Shown here: positions 1 through 6,066 of the stretch, piece by piece
How the letters are laid out: the number at the start of each line of letters is the position of its first letter
How positions within the stretch are numbered: position 1 is the stretch's first letter
NCBI GenBank assembly: GCA_949747725.1
Contig: CATKFJ010000250.1
Location: forward strand, 1-6,272
Origin: an uncultured bacterium
GTDB taxonomy: Bacteria > Bacillota > Clostridia > Christensenellales > Pumilibacteraceae
Direction of reading: 5' to 3'
Length of the DNA: 6,272 nt
Made by a program: the position numbers and the translations under genes
Notes under the pieces: model-generated
The model's input: only the letters and a program-made list of their open reading frames with translations
What the model was told of the DNA's origin: nothing
Databases searched by the model: none

Positions 1-361
1 CAGAGGATAATCTGGATGAAGCGGTGTTGTTCGCGCAAGCGTCTTTCTTTTTATCGTCCGGATACTCGCCGAACACGTCCGTCGTACTTTTGTCGGATTT
101 ATTCCGATCGACGCCGTCTCCTATCTTCGGCGGCGTGTCGAACACGCTTTCCGGCTTGAGTTCCCCGTCGTACTCGGACAGTATCCTATCCGCAACGTCC
201 ACGGGATTGCCGAACTCAGAAATAATTTCGCGCTCGGACTTGCCGCGTTCGATATTATCCTCGAACAGTTCGCCGTAATAGTCCATTACGCGCTGTATTT
301 CGTCGTCGGGCAATCTGTGAATATTCATTTTAAGTTCTTTTTCCCATTCGTATTTTGTCAT
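1..361 (-). CDS. HAAS/DUF1700 domain protein, N-terminal 120 codons, cut by window edge
   Basis: The frame opens at ATG (359-361) and stays open to base 1, so the C-terminus is missing. It begins MTKYEWEKELKMNIHRLP, followed by a helical acidic stretch with DYYGELFEDNIERGKSE and EIISEFGNPVDVADRIL. This is the typical pattern of the HAAS (DUF1700) domain: a first helix, a YYxExFxD helix, a G-K-S-E turn, then an E(F/L)G(N/S)P helix ending in a hydrophobic patch. Past about residue 65 the protein becomes charged and low in complexity (D, K, S, P), as expected for a linker; membrane helices often follow in this family but lie outside the window. It starts 6 bases after the stop of the PadR gene, which is the usual partner of HAAS proteins, so the two are probably co-transcribed. 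The ribosome site is weak (GAGGGTAGG upstream), which fits translational coupling. Family knowledge suggests a role with PadR in envelope or membrane-stress regulation; the exact function is unknown. Confidence 0.82.
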   Translation of the reverse strand, partial: MTKYEWEKELKMNIHRLPDDEIQRVMDYYGELFEDNIERGKSEREIISEFGNPVDVADRILSEYDGELKPESVFDTPPKIGDGVDRNKSDKSTTDVFGEYPDDKKKDACANNTASSRLSS

Positions 362-367
362 AACAGC

Positions 368-679
368 CTACCTACCCTCACGGTAAATGAATTCGTACAC
401 CCTTCGAAGCTCGTCAAGATCGCCTATCGACTCCTTTATCTTGCGTTTACCCGACTCGGTTATCATGTAGTATTTGCGCAACCTGCCGTTGTGTTCCTTG
501 GTCCTCGTAGTCAGACAGCCAGTAGCCTCCAACCTCTTGAGTATGGGATACAGCGTACTTTCGCTGACCTCTATATACGGCGAAATGTCGCTGATTATCT
601 TGTATCCGTAACTCTCTTCTTTCTTCAGCGACACAAGTACGCACAGCTCCAACAAACCCTTTTTCAATTGTGCGTCCAT
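368..679 (-). CDS. PadR-family transcriptional regulator (short, subfamily-1-like)
   Basis: A 103-residue protein of the length of the small PadR regulators, which are a winged helix-turn-helix plus one dimerisation helix. Visible landmarks are KGLLELCVLVSL (helix 1, residues 7-18), the YGYKII stretch (about 24-29), the recognition helix SESTLYPILKRLE (about 39-51), and a wing with GRLRKYYMIT (about 65-74) where RKYY is the family hallmark. A C-terminal helix, DELRRVYEFI, probably mediates dimerisation. The start is well supported by GGAGGCGGAGA directly before the ATG. It ends in TAG. A near-consensus promoter lies about 70 bases upstream and the HAAS gene follows after 6 bases. PadR proteins of this type usually repress their own promoter and a linked membrane-protein gene, and respond to cell-envelope drugs or aromatic compounds; the ligand here is unknown. 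Confidence 0.93.
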   Translation of the reverse strand: MDAQLKKGLLELCVLVSLKKEESYGYKIISDISPYIEVSESTLYPILKRLEATGCLTTRTKEHNGRLRKYYMITESGKRKIKESIGDLDELRRVYEFIYREGR

Positions 680-750
680 TCTCCGCCTCCGCTATCCGAA
701 TATTTAAACATAAAAAATACGCTCCTCACATCAACTATACTGTTGAATAC

Positions 751-779
751 ATAATACCACGTATTGCATAGTATGTCAA
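751..779 (-). promoter_or_regulatory. Promoter of the PadR–HAAS unit
   Basis: On the minus strand TTGACA (779-774) is separated by exactly 17 bases from TATTAT (756-751), a near-perfect housekeeping sigma promoter. Transcription should start near 744. It lies in the gap between the permease and PadR genes, so the PadR unit need not depend on the upstream TetR operon. Confidence 0.8.
753..765. promoter_or_regulatory. Possible PadR operator
   Basis: AATAC-cac-GTATT is a 13-base inverted repeat placed over the end of the spacer and the -10 box of the PadR promoter. A second, shorter dyad, CAAC(6)GTTG (732-745), covers the expected transcription start. The placement fits autorepression by PadR, but the assignment to this protein is inference. 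Confidence 0.4.
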
Positions 780-837
780 TAACAAGAGCGCTTATAACCT
801 AAATTCTAATGATACTTTAATTTTTATTTAATACTAC

Positions 838-1971
838 TCATTCCGCAGCCATTATCTGTTTTACTGAAACTTTATTCAGTTTGTGCGTATAGAACAGCAT
901 TGCGGCGCAATACGCAACGACGAACAGCGCGAGCGTAATAAAGAATACGGGGACGTCGAACGAATACTCGACCATATCCGAAATGTCTTTGTATACTATA
1001 TCGACCATAAGCCGCAGCAATCCGTACTGATACACGGTACCGAGCGCAAATCCCAAAACAGCTAACGGGATATATCCGGCAAGCACGGCGGAAAAACGTT
1101 CCTTTACCGAATAGCCGAATGCTTTCATCATAGCAATATTGCCGCCGTTGCCCGTTATTACCGTTGTTACTGCCATTATCATGGCGGTGACGGACAAAAC
1201 GATGCCTATAGTCAAGATCATCAACCCCATTGCAACCGAACTGAGCGAGCGCATGGACGCGCCCATTTGTATCATTGCCGAAAAACAAAAGCACGAAAAT
1301 GCGATAAAGAATACGGCCGATTTTTTACAGCGTAATACGCTCGAACGCATTTGCGACAGGAACGGTTTTTGAGCATTTCCATAAGCTTTGACCTGCTTGC
1401 TCTTTGCCGCGCCTTTAAGCATAGACAATAGATTTTTCGACAACGCATGCTTTGCGTACAGACACGCAAGCGCGCCGAAAACAAGCGTCGGCAAAATGAC
1501 CAAGTATATTATGGGAGTAACATGAAACGTCGGCGTCAATTCGCTCAGCCCGTCTATTGCCAACTCTTTATATATAAACGTCATTGCCGCCCAACCGCAA
1601 GCAAAGCCGGACGCCGCGCCTATAAATACGCTCAACCCGAACACCCAAAACGACAAAGCGATCTTTTTATCCGAATACCCCATCGCTTTAAATAAACCGA
1701 ACCGCTTGATAATGCCGTCGATAAAAAGCTTGATGTAGAACGCGAGCATTATAACGGCTATAACGCAAAGCACGCCTCCCGTGATAAAGCAAACAAGCTT
1801 AGCGGTAGCAATTTGCGCGGCGTACAGAGTTTGAAACTGCGCCTCTACGGGCGCTGTCGATGCCTTAGCGTCCATATAGTAATTCAAAAAGAACGTGCAG
1901 ACGAACACCGCACAAAATCCGACTATAGATATTCCGACGAGTTTTATTCCGTCCCTCAAGCTTATTAACAT
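838..1971 (-). CDS. FtsX-type ABC transporter permease with two FtsX domains
   Basis: A 377-residue membrane protein with about eight predicted hydrophobic segments near residues 10-31, 58-82, 104-132, 150-173, 216-236, 246-272, 293-317 and 340-362. The two halves look like a duplicated FtsX unit: each has a cytoplasmic coupling motif after its second helix, FKAMGYSDKK (about 94-103) and MKAFGYSVKE (about 282-291). The extracellular loops are short, about 25 residues between helices 1 and 2, so the large periplasmic-type domain of MacB or LolC is absent. It starts one base after the ATPase stop (TGA-T-ATG), with only a weak ribosome site, which points to translational coupling. Its partner is the adjacent ATPase. 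Substrates of such transporters in Bacillota include peptides, lipids and antimicrobials; nothing here fixes which. It is intact, but its only adjacent ATPase is interrupted by TAG. The stop is TGA, and I see no convincing terminator after it. Confidence 0.88.
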   Translation of the reverse strand: MLISLRDGIKLVGISIVGFCAVFVCTFFLNYYMDAKASTAPVEAQFQTLYAAQIATAKLVCFITGGVLCVIAVIMLAFYIKLFIDGIIKRFGLFKAMGYSDKKIALSFWVFGLSVFIGAASGFACGWAAMTFIYKELAIDGLSELTPTFHVTPIIYLVILPTLVFGALACLYAKHALSKNLLSMLKGAAKSKQVKAYGNAQKPFLSQMRSSVLRCKKSAVFFIAFSCFCFSAMIQMGASMRSLSSVAMGLMILTIGIVLSVTAMIMAVTTVITGNGGNIAMMKAFGYSVKERFSAVLAGYIPLAVLGFALGTVYQYGLLRLMVDIVYKDISDMVEYSFDVPVFFITLALFVVAYCAAMLFYTHKLNKVSVKQIMAAE

Positions 1972-1972
1972 A

Positions 1973-2653
1973 TCACCACTCTATATCATAGGCGGACTTG
2001 ACCGAGGCATTGCGAATAACATCGGTTATTTTGCCGCTGTTCATTTTTATTACTTTATCGGCAGTATCGGCAATATTGGCATTGTGCGTAACCATTACCA
2101 TTGTAAAACCTTTTTCGCGTTTGAGTTTAAAAATGTAATCGAGCACGCGCCTCCCCGTCTGTTCGTCAAGCGCGCCCGTTGGTTCGTCGAGAAAAAGAAC
2201 GTGCGGTCTTTTGGCGATAGCGCGCGCTATACACACGCGCTGTTGCTCTCCGCCCGACATTTCGCTCGGCTTGCTTTTTGCCCTTTCGGCTAAACCGACT
2301 GCGTTTATTATTTCCGTAATATTCTTGTTGCCGACAAGATCCGCGCCCAATCGGATATTTCCCTCCACGTTTAAATGCGGCAGTAACTAATACTGCTGAA
2401 ACACGAATCCTACGCTTTTGCGCCGAAACTCGGTCAACTGCTTGTCAGTCATTGCTGTAAGCTCGCAACCGTCGCAAACGATCCTGCCGCCGTCGGCACG
2501 CTCCAGACCCGAAAGCACCGAAAGCAAAGTGGATTTGCCCGAGCCGGATGCGCCGAGAATAACGACGAACTCCCCGTCCTCCACATCGAGCGACACGCCT
2601 TTTAAAACTTCCGTTCCGTTATACGTCTTAGTTATGCCGTACGCCTCGATCAT
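1973..2653 (-). pseudogene. ABC transporter ATP-binding protein (MacB/LolD-like), interrupted by an in-frame TAG
   Basis: Read as one frame this is a full-length ATPase of about 226 residues. The N-terminal part carries Walker A GASGSGKST (residues 34-42) and the Q-loop VFQQY (84-88). Codon 89 is TAG (2387-2389). The same frame continues with LLPHLNV, signature MSGGE (about 132-136), Walker [13 protein letters not shown] (about 152-163) and H-loop VTH (His about 190), ending in TGA. No frameshift is needed, so one codon is the only defect. The fragment before the stop (88 residues) lacks signature and Walker B. A GTG at 2366-2368 could only restart after Walker A and the Q-loop, and has no clear ribosome site. 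The ATG overlaps the TetR stop as ATGA, with GGGGAGG about 10 bases upstream. The permease gene follows after one base. This could be a true nonsense mutation, a sequencing error, or a read-through codon; the family assignment is secure. Confidence 0.88.
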
Positions 2654-3237
2654 TGCCGCCGCGCCTCCCCGTCTGTTCTATATTTTGCAAGCAAGCCTGT
2701 AAATACCTCGGTCAACATATTTGAAATATCGTCCGAGGAGAAGGCACAAACCCTGTTTGCGATAAGCGTCGCTATCCCGTGCGTATATAACCACATGTGC
2801 ATATATAGCTTATGCGCAACCTCGACGCCCAATCCGTATCCCTCGACTATCGAGTTTAATATCTTGTCGGCGCTGTTATCCACCGATTCGAGTGCGGAAC
2901 TTATACTCGGAGTCCCGAGATTATCGTGCATAAACAACATCATAAATAGCTTAGGCTGTTCCGTAGCAAACCGTATATACGCCGTACCCACGCCCTTGAA
3001 TGCCGGCGTTTCCGTCAAGCCGACGCGCACGTATTCGTCATACTCTCGGCGCGCCGCCGCTATCACCCCCGACTGAACCTCGTCCATGCTGTCGAACACC
3101 GTGAATATAGGACGCGGCGAACAACCGAGCGCACCTGCAAGCGAACGCGCCGTGAGCGCGTCGAAGCCGTTGCGTCTTACTTCGTCGAGCGCAACGCTTA
3201 TTATCTCTTCGCGTGTATACTTAGATTTGGGCGGCAT
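2650..3237 (-). CDS. TetR-family repressor with WHG-type ligand domain
   Basis: A 195-residue protein. The N-terminal DNA-binding domain (about residues 6-52) is typical TetR: TREEIISVALDEVRRNGFDALTA, then ARSLAGALGCSPRPIFTVF, where the recognition helix reads CSPRPIFTVF. The rest is helical; WLYTHGIATLIA (about 153-164) matches the WHG motif that names one TetR C-terminal domain family. The start is set by GGAG (3243-3246), five bases before the ATG. It is the first gene of an operon: its TGA overlaps the ATPase ATG by four bases (ATGA). A double palindromic operator lies over its promoter, so it very probably represses itself together with the ATPase and permease. By analogy with other TetR–ABC operons the inducer may be a transported toxic compound; this is inference and the ligand is not known. 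Confidence 0.93.
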   Translation of the reverse strand: MPPKSKYTREEIISVALDEVRRNGFDALTARSLAGALGCSPRPIFTVFDSMDEVQSGVIAAARREYDEYVRVGLTETPAFKGVGTAYIRFATEQPKLFMMLFMHDNLGTPSISSALESVDNSADKILNSIVEGYGLGVEVAHKLYMHMWLYTHGIATLIANRVCAFSSDDISNMLTEVFTGLLAKYRTDGEARRQ

Positions 3238-3246
3238 TATATCTCC

Positions 3247-3284
3247 ATACTAAAACATATGTTTTAAAACGTTTGTTTTAGTAT
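3247..3284. promoter_or_regulatory. Double TetR operator
   Basis: A 38-bp stretch that is palindromic at 34 of 38 positions, centred between 3265 and 3266, with outer arms ATACTAAAAC and GTTTTAGTAT. It can be read as two 16-bp sites overlapping by two bases: TAAAACATATGTTTTA (3251-3266, perfect palindrome) and TAAAACGTTTGTTTTA (3265-3280, perfect arms, imperfect centre), 14 bp centre to centre. It covers the -10 box, the start site and most of the leader, the usual place for a TetR-type operator. Binding of the adjacent TetR is inferred. Confidence 0.82.
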
Positions 3285-3308
3285 AATACTGTCGCGATCG
3301 CATGTCAA
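3280..3308 (-). promoter_or_regulatory. Promoter of the TetR–ATPase–permease operon
   Basis: On the minus strand TTGACA (3308-3303) and TATACT (3285-3280) are spaced by 17 bases, close to the sigma-70/sigma-A consensus. The start should fall near 3273, giving a leader of about 36 bases. The -10 box overlaps the outer arm of the operator. A tandem 9-base repeat (AGCGAAATA twice, 3308-3325) sits directly upstream of the -35 box. Confidence 0.85.
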
Positions 3309-3324
3309 GCGAAATAAGCGAAAT

Positions 3325-3359
3325 AAAAAAAATTCCGACTGATATATGTATAATCGGAA
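3325..3359 (-). terminator. Intrinsic terminator upstream of the TetR operon
   Basis: On the minus strand TTCCGA (3359-3354) pairs with TCGGAA (3338-3333), and two more inner pairs (one G·T) may extend the stem to 8 bp. Eight T residues (3332-3325) follow at once. The loop is 11-15 bases, rather long. It would end transcripts coming from rnr and insulate the TetR promoter just downstream. Confidence 0.68.
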
Positions 3360-3435
3360 CAAAAGCGCACAATATAATAGTGTAAGACATCACGGGTATA
3401 CAATGTTTATTGAATTTACGCGATATAACATACTA

Positions 3436-3522
3436 CCCACAATAAATAAATGTTTTACGCTTACTTGCAAATATATGCAAGTCGGAAAAACTCCCCCGAT
3501 ACTCGTTATTGTGGGATTTTTT
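3436..3522. repeat. Inverted-repeat element with nested hairpin, structured RNA or MITE-like
   Basis: CCCACAATAA (3436-3445) and TTATTGTGGG (3506-3515) form a perfect 10-bp inverted repeat enclosing 60 bases. Inside lies a perfect 7-bp hairpin, ACTTGCA(AATATA)TGCAAGT (3463-3482), followed by a short CGG/CCG pairing (3483-3498). On the plus strand the outer arm is followed by ATTTTTT (3516-3522), as in a terminator, but no plus-strand gene precedes it. No target-site duplication is evident at the borders. It may be a small mobile-element remnant or a structured part of the rnr 3' region. Confidence 0.5.
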
Positions 3523-3579
3523 CATTTTGAATAATTCGTGATCGGGAATTTATGACCACTGCGCGGTGATTAAGCAGAA

Positions 3580-3626
3580 AGATTTCTCCGCTCCGTTCGC
3601 TGACGCTCACTTCGGTCGAAATGACA
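3580..3626. repeat. Interspersed repeat of the TGTCATTTCGA…GAGAAATCT type
   Basis: Read on the minus strand it starts TGTCATTTCGACCGAAGTGA and ends CGGAGAAATCT, with a GC-rich variable middle. Short imperfectly palindromic sequences of this layout, with TTTCGA near one end and AGAAATCT at the other, recur in intergenic regions of many bacterial genomes. That is general recollection, not a search. Only one copy is in this window. Confidence 0.6.
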
Positions 3627-3721
3627 AAGTGGGGCGACTGTTATCGCTACAATCGAAAGGACAAAGCCTACAAGACGACATGGGAATACTGTATGACAAG
3701 CAATCGGTTAGCGGATCGGGT

Positions 3722-5683
3722 TTAATGCAGTCTGAAATCTATTCTGTCGCCCTCTACTTTTTCTACTATAATACATACTTTATCACCGAGACGGAACGCG
3801 GCTCTGCCGCACGAAATACACATGCGTTTCGAATCGAACGCGGCGGCAGGCGGAAGCGTTGACATTCTTACAAGCCCCTCGGCTGAGTTATCGAGTTCCA
3901 CGAAAAAGCCGAAATCGGTAACGGAACTTATACTGCCAATATACTTCTCGCCTATATGGTGCGACATGTATTCGGCTTTTTTAAAGTCGTCCACTTTGCG
4001 CTCGCAGTCCTGCGCGACTCGTTCCTGTTTGGAGCTTTTTTGCGATGCCGCGGCAGTAAAGTCCTTGTACTTGGCAACGGCTTTTTCGCCGCCGCGAAGG
4101 TAGGCTTTGATTATTCTGTGGATAGCAAGGTCGGGATAACGGCGTATCGGCGAAGTGAAATGGCAATAGAACGGTTCGGCAAGCCCGAAATGTCCTTTGT
4201 TTTGCGGTTGATAGTCGGCTTTTTGCATGGCGCGCAGCGTCACTTTTGCGACCGCCGCCGATATATCGGGGCGCACGCCGTCCAACAGCTTGGATATCTG
4301 TTTGGGATTGGGGTCGACGGGACAGGTATGTTTTTCGCCGACAGCGGCGAGATAGTCGTTGAGCGCGTCTATCTTCTCCGGCGACGGGCGTTCGTGAACA
4401 CGGTATACGAACGGGATCTTGTCTTTGCGTTTACAGAATCGTTCGGCAACAGCGCAGTTGGCGAGGATCATGAACTCCTCTATTATCTGCATACTCAGCA
4501 GTCGGTCTTTTTTGGCTATATCTACCACATGCCCCACCGCGTCGAACTTGATCTCCGTTTCGGTCAAGTCAAACTCTATCGAACCCCGACGGCGGCGGAT
4601 AGCTATGCGTTTAAGCGCAAGCTCTTTCATCATCTCGAGCGACGGATACGCTTGGGCGTATTTTTCTCTCAAATCGGTATCGCCGTCGAGCATAGCCTGC
4701 ACGCCCGTATACGTCAGTCGCGCGGCGGAGCGGATCACGCCTTCGCACACTTCGTCGCGCAGGCGGTTGCCGTTTTCGTCAAGCTCCATGATACACGCGA
4801 GTACCAGCCTGTCCTCGCCCTCGTTTAGCGAGCACAAGCCGTTGGAAAGCTTTTCGGGCAGCATCGGGATCACTCTGTCGGCAAGATATACGCTCGTGCC
4901 GCGCTGATACGCTTCCCTGTCGAGCGGGGATTTTTCGGTAACGTACTCGGCAACGTCGGCAATGTAAACGCCGAGGCGATAGCCGATGTCCGTTTTTTCT
5001 ATGGACACGGCGTCGTCGAAGTCTTTGCTGTCGCTGCCGTCTATAGTGAAAATTATTTTATCGCGGAAATCTTTGCGGTACGGTTCGGTCGCTTCGGCGG
5101 CGTCGATGACGTCGGGAAACGCGTCGGCTTGGGCGATAACGTCTGACGGGAACTCCGTGCGCAAGTTGTGCGCGGCGATAACGCTCTTAACGTCCATGCC
5201 TATCTCGTCGAACCGACCGAGCACGGCAAGCACGCGTGCCCTGTCGCCGAGCGGCGTAGCGGCAAGCTCGATTATTACCTTGTCGTGTTCGCTCGCACCG
5301 CCGAGCGCGGTTATTTCGAGCGATTCGCCGTAATGCCTATCGTCGGGCACGGCGCAGAATCTGTTGTTTGCGTACACGACGGTCGCGACTATATTGTCGC
5401 TGTTCTTTTCCGTTATCTCGATAACGCGGCCTTCGCGCCTGCGTCCGCCTTCGCGCGCCGGTCTGTCGCTCGTAATAAGAACGCGAACCGTGTCGCCGTG
5501 CCGCGCGCCGCAAAGATTATTGCCGGACACAAACACGTCAGAGCCGGCGGCGCGGACAAACCCGAACCGTTCGCCTTTGCAGTCTATTACGCCGTCTATC
5601 GTGGGTAGGGCGCTGTCGAAATAATTTCTGTCGGGCGTTGAACGCACGACGCGATTTTTAGTATTGGTTTTATTGTATTTCAT
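3722..5683 (-). CDS. rnr: Ribonuclease R (RNase II/R family 3'-5' exoribonuclease)
   Basis: A 653-residue RNB-family exonuclease that degrades structured RNA from the 3' end, acting in mRNA decay and rRNA quality control in the cytoplasm. Domains in order: a basic leader (1-27), cold-shock-type OB domain 1 (about 28-75, with GERFGFVR), OB domain 2 (about 80-160), the RNB catalytic domain (about 200-530) and an S1 domain (about 577-652, GEKYIGSISSVTDFGFFVEL). The acidic metal-binding motif TIDGSDSKDFDDAV supplies Asp215, Asp221, Asp223 and Asp224. YLADRVIPMLPEKLSNGLCSLN (266-287), IIEEFMILAN (400-409) and HFTSPIRRYPDL (508-519) are further family signatures, the last carrying the conserved arginines. 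It is shorter than many RNase R proteins (700-800 residues): no N-terminal winged-helix domain and no long basic tail are evident. AAGGA five bases before the ATG supports the start. It lies downstream of secG, a frequent Bacillota order, but with a terminator between them. The stop is TAA. Confidence 0.95.
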   Translation of the reverse strand: MKYNKTNTKNRVVRSTPDRNYFDSALPTIDGVIDCKGERFGFVRAAGSDVFVSGNNLCGARHGDTVRVLITSDRPAREGGRRREGRVIEITEKNSDNIVATVVYANNRFCAVPDDRHYGESLEITALGGASEHDKVIIELAATPLGDRARVLAVLGRFDEIGMDVKSVIAAHNLRTEFPSDVIAQADAFPDVIDAAEATEPYRKDFRDKIIFTIDGSDSKDFDDAVSIEKTDIGYRLGVYIADVAEYVTEKSPLDREAYQRGTSVYLADRVIPMLPEKLSNGLCSLNEGEDRLVLACIMELDENGNRLRDEVCEGVIRSAARLTYTGVQAMLDGDTDLREKYAQAYPSLEMMKELALKRIAIRRRRGSIEFDLTETEIKFDAVGHVVDIAKKDRLLSMQIIEEFMILANCAVAERFCKRKDKIPFVYRVHERPSPEKIDALNDYLAAVGEKHTCPVDPNPKQISKLLDGVRPDISAAVAKVTLRAMQKADYQPQNKGHFGLAEPFYCHFTSPIRRYPDLAIHRIIKAYLRGGEKAVAKYKDFTAAASQKSSKQERVAQDCERKVDDFKKAEYMSHHIGEKYIGSISSVTDFGFFVELDNSAEGLVRMSTLPPAAAFDSKRMCISCGRAAFRLGDKVCIIVEKVEGDRIDFRLH

Positions 5684-5700
5684 ATATATCCTTAAATTAC

Positions 5701-5731
5701 AAAAAGAAAGAGACTGTTTGTTGACAGTCCC
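5701..5731 (-). terminator. Intrinsic terminator or attenuator between secG and rnr
   Basis: On the minus strand GGGACTGT (5731-5724), loop CAACAA, then ACAGTCTC (5717-5710) form an 8-bp stem with one G·T pair. TTTCTTTTT follows (5709-5701). It begins 13 bases after the secG stop, and its T-tract ends 17 bases before the rnr start codon. There is no room for a complete promoter between it and rnr. Confidence 0.8.
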
Positions 5732-5744
5732 TTGTTTTACTCAG

Positions 5745-6041
5745 TTATCCGCGGTAGATGTACAGCGATATAAAGAACAACAGTGCAAGCACGCCTTCGG
5801 TAACGGCAAGTATTACCGTTATCTTCTTCATAACCGACTCGAGCGACTTCGATTTATCCTTGGAATAAAACGTGTCGCGCGCGCCCGTAAGCGCTCCCAT
5901 ACCCGACGATGACGAGGGCTGGAACATTATAACTATTATCAGCGCAAGCGCTATCAGCACCATTAGGACTATCAGTACTATGCGGATGATCGGGAACGAG
6001 TCCACTACCCATCCGGGAACGGATAAAAACGAGAATGTCAT
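5745..6041 (-). CDS. secG: Preprotein translocase subunit SecG
   Basis: A 98-residue membrane protein with the SecG layout: a first hydrophobic helix, about residues 17-40 (FPIIRIVLIVLMVLIALALIIVIMF), then the cytoplasmic loop QPSSSSGMGALTGARDTFYSK, and a second helix, about 73-95 (ITVILAVTEGVLALLFFISL). The Q-P-S-x(3)-G-x-G-A-L/x-G pattern after helix 1 and the DTF(Y/F) plus K-x(3)-LE-x(2)-(M/L)KK stretch before helix 2 are the family's hallmarks. SecG joins SecY and SecE in the inner-membrane channel and aids SecA-driven protein export. Its N-terminus is about 15 residues longer than usual; GAGGT five bases before this ATG supports the start chosen. It has its own promoter and is followed by a terminator and then rnr. 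The stop is TAA. Confidence 0.93.
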   Translation of the reverse strand: MTFSFLSVPGWVVDSFPIIRIVLIVLMVLIALALIIVIMFQPSSSSGMGALTGARDTFYSKDKSKSLESVMKKITVILAVTEGVLALLFFISLYIYRG

Positions 6042-6066
6042 GATTTACCTCTTTTATAGCTTATAT

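Larger units (their letters stand above)
3309..3721. other. Long intergenic region between rnr and the TetR operon
   Basis: About 410 bases without a supportable gene. It contains the minus-strand terminator at 3325-3359, an 80-bp inverted-repeat element (3436-3515) and an interspersed repeat (3580-3626). Open frames here are short, lack ribosome sites and match no recognisable family. I looked for smpB and tmRNA, which often follow rnr in Bacillota, and saw neither. Confidence 0.7.

Noticed and set aside
317..754. Plus-strand open frame of 145 codons across PadR and its promoter
   Set aside because: It is antisense to a clear PadR gene and promoter, with a low-complexity, non-family-like protein.
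780..837. Terminator after the FtsX permease
   Set aside because: The region is AT-rich but I could find no stable stem followed by T residues on the minus strand.
1973..2368. Separate functional ATPase subunit starting at the internal GTG
   Set aside because: It lacks Walker A and the Q-loop and has no clear ribosome site. It is the continuation of the interrupted gene in the same frame.
3360..3721. Possible tmRNA or smpB after rnr
   Set aside because: No tRNA-like end, no tag-peptide frame and no SmpB-like protein could be found on either strand.
3956..4828. Plus-strand open frame of 290 codons opposite rnr
   Set aside because: It is fully antisense to the strongly supported RNase R gene and has no family signature. 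Long antisense frames are expected opposite codon-biased genes.
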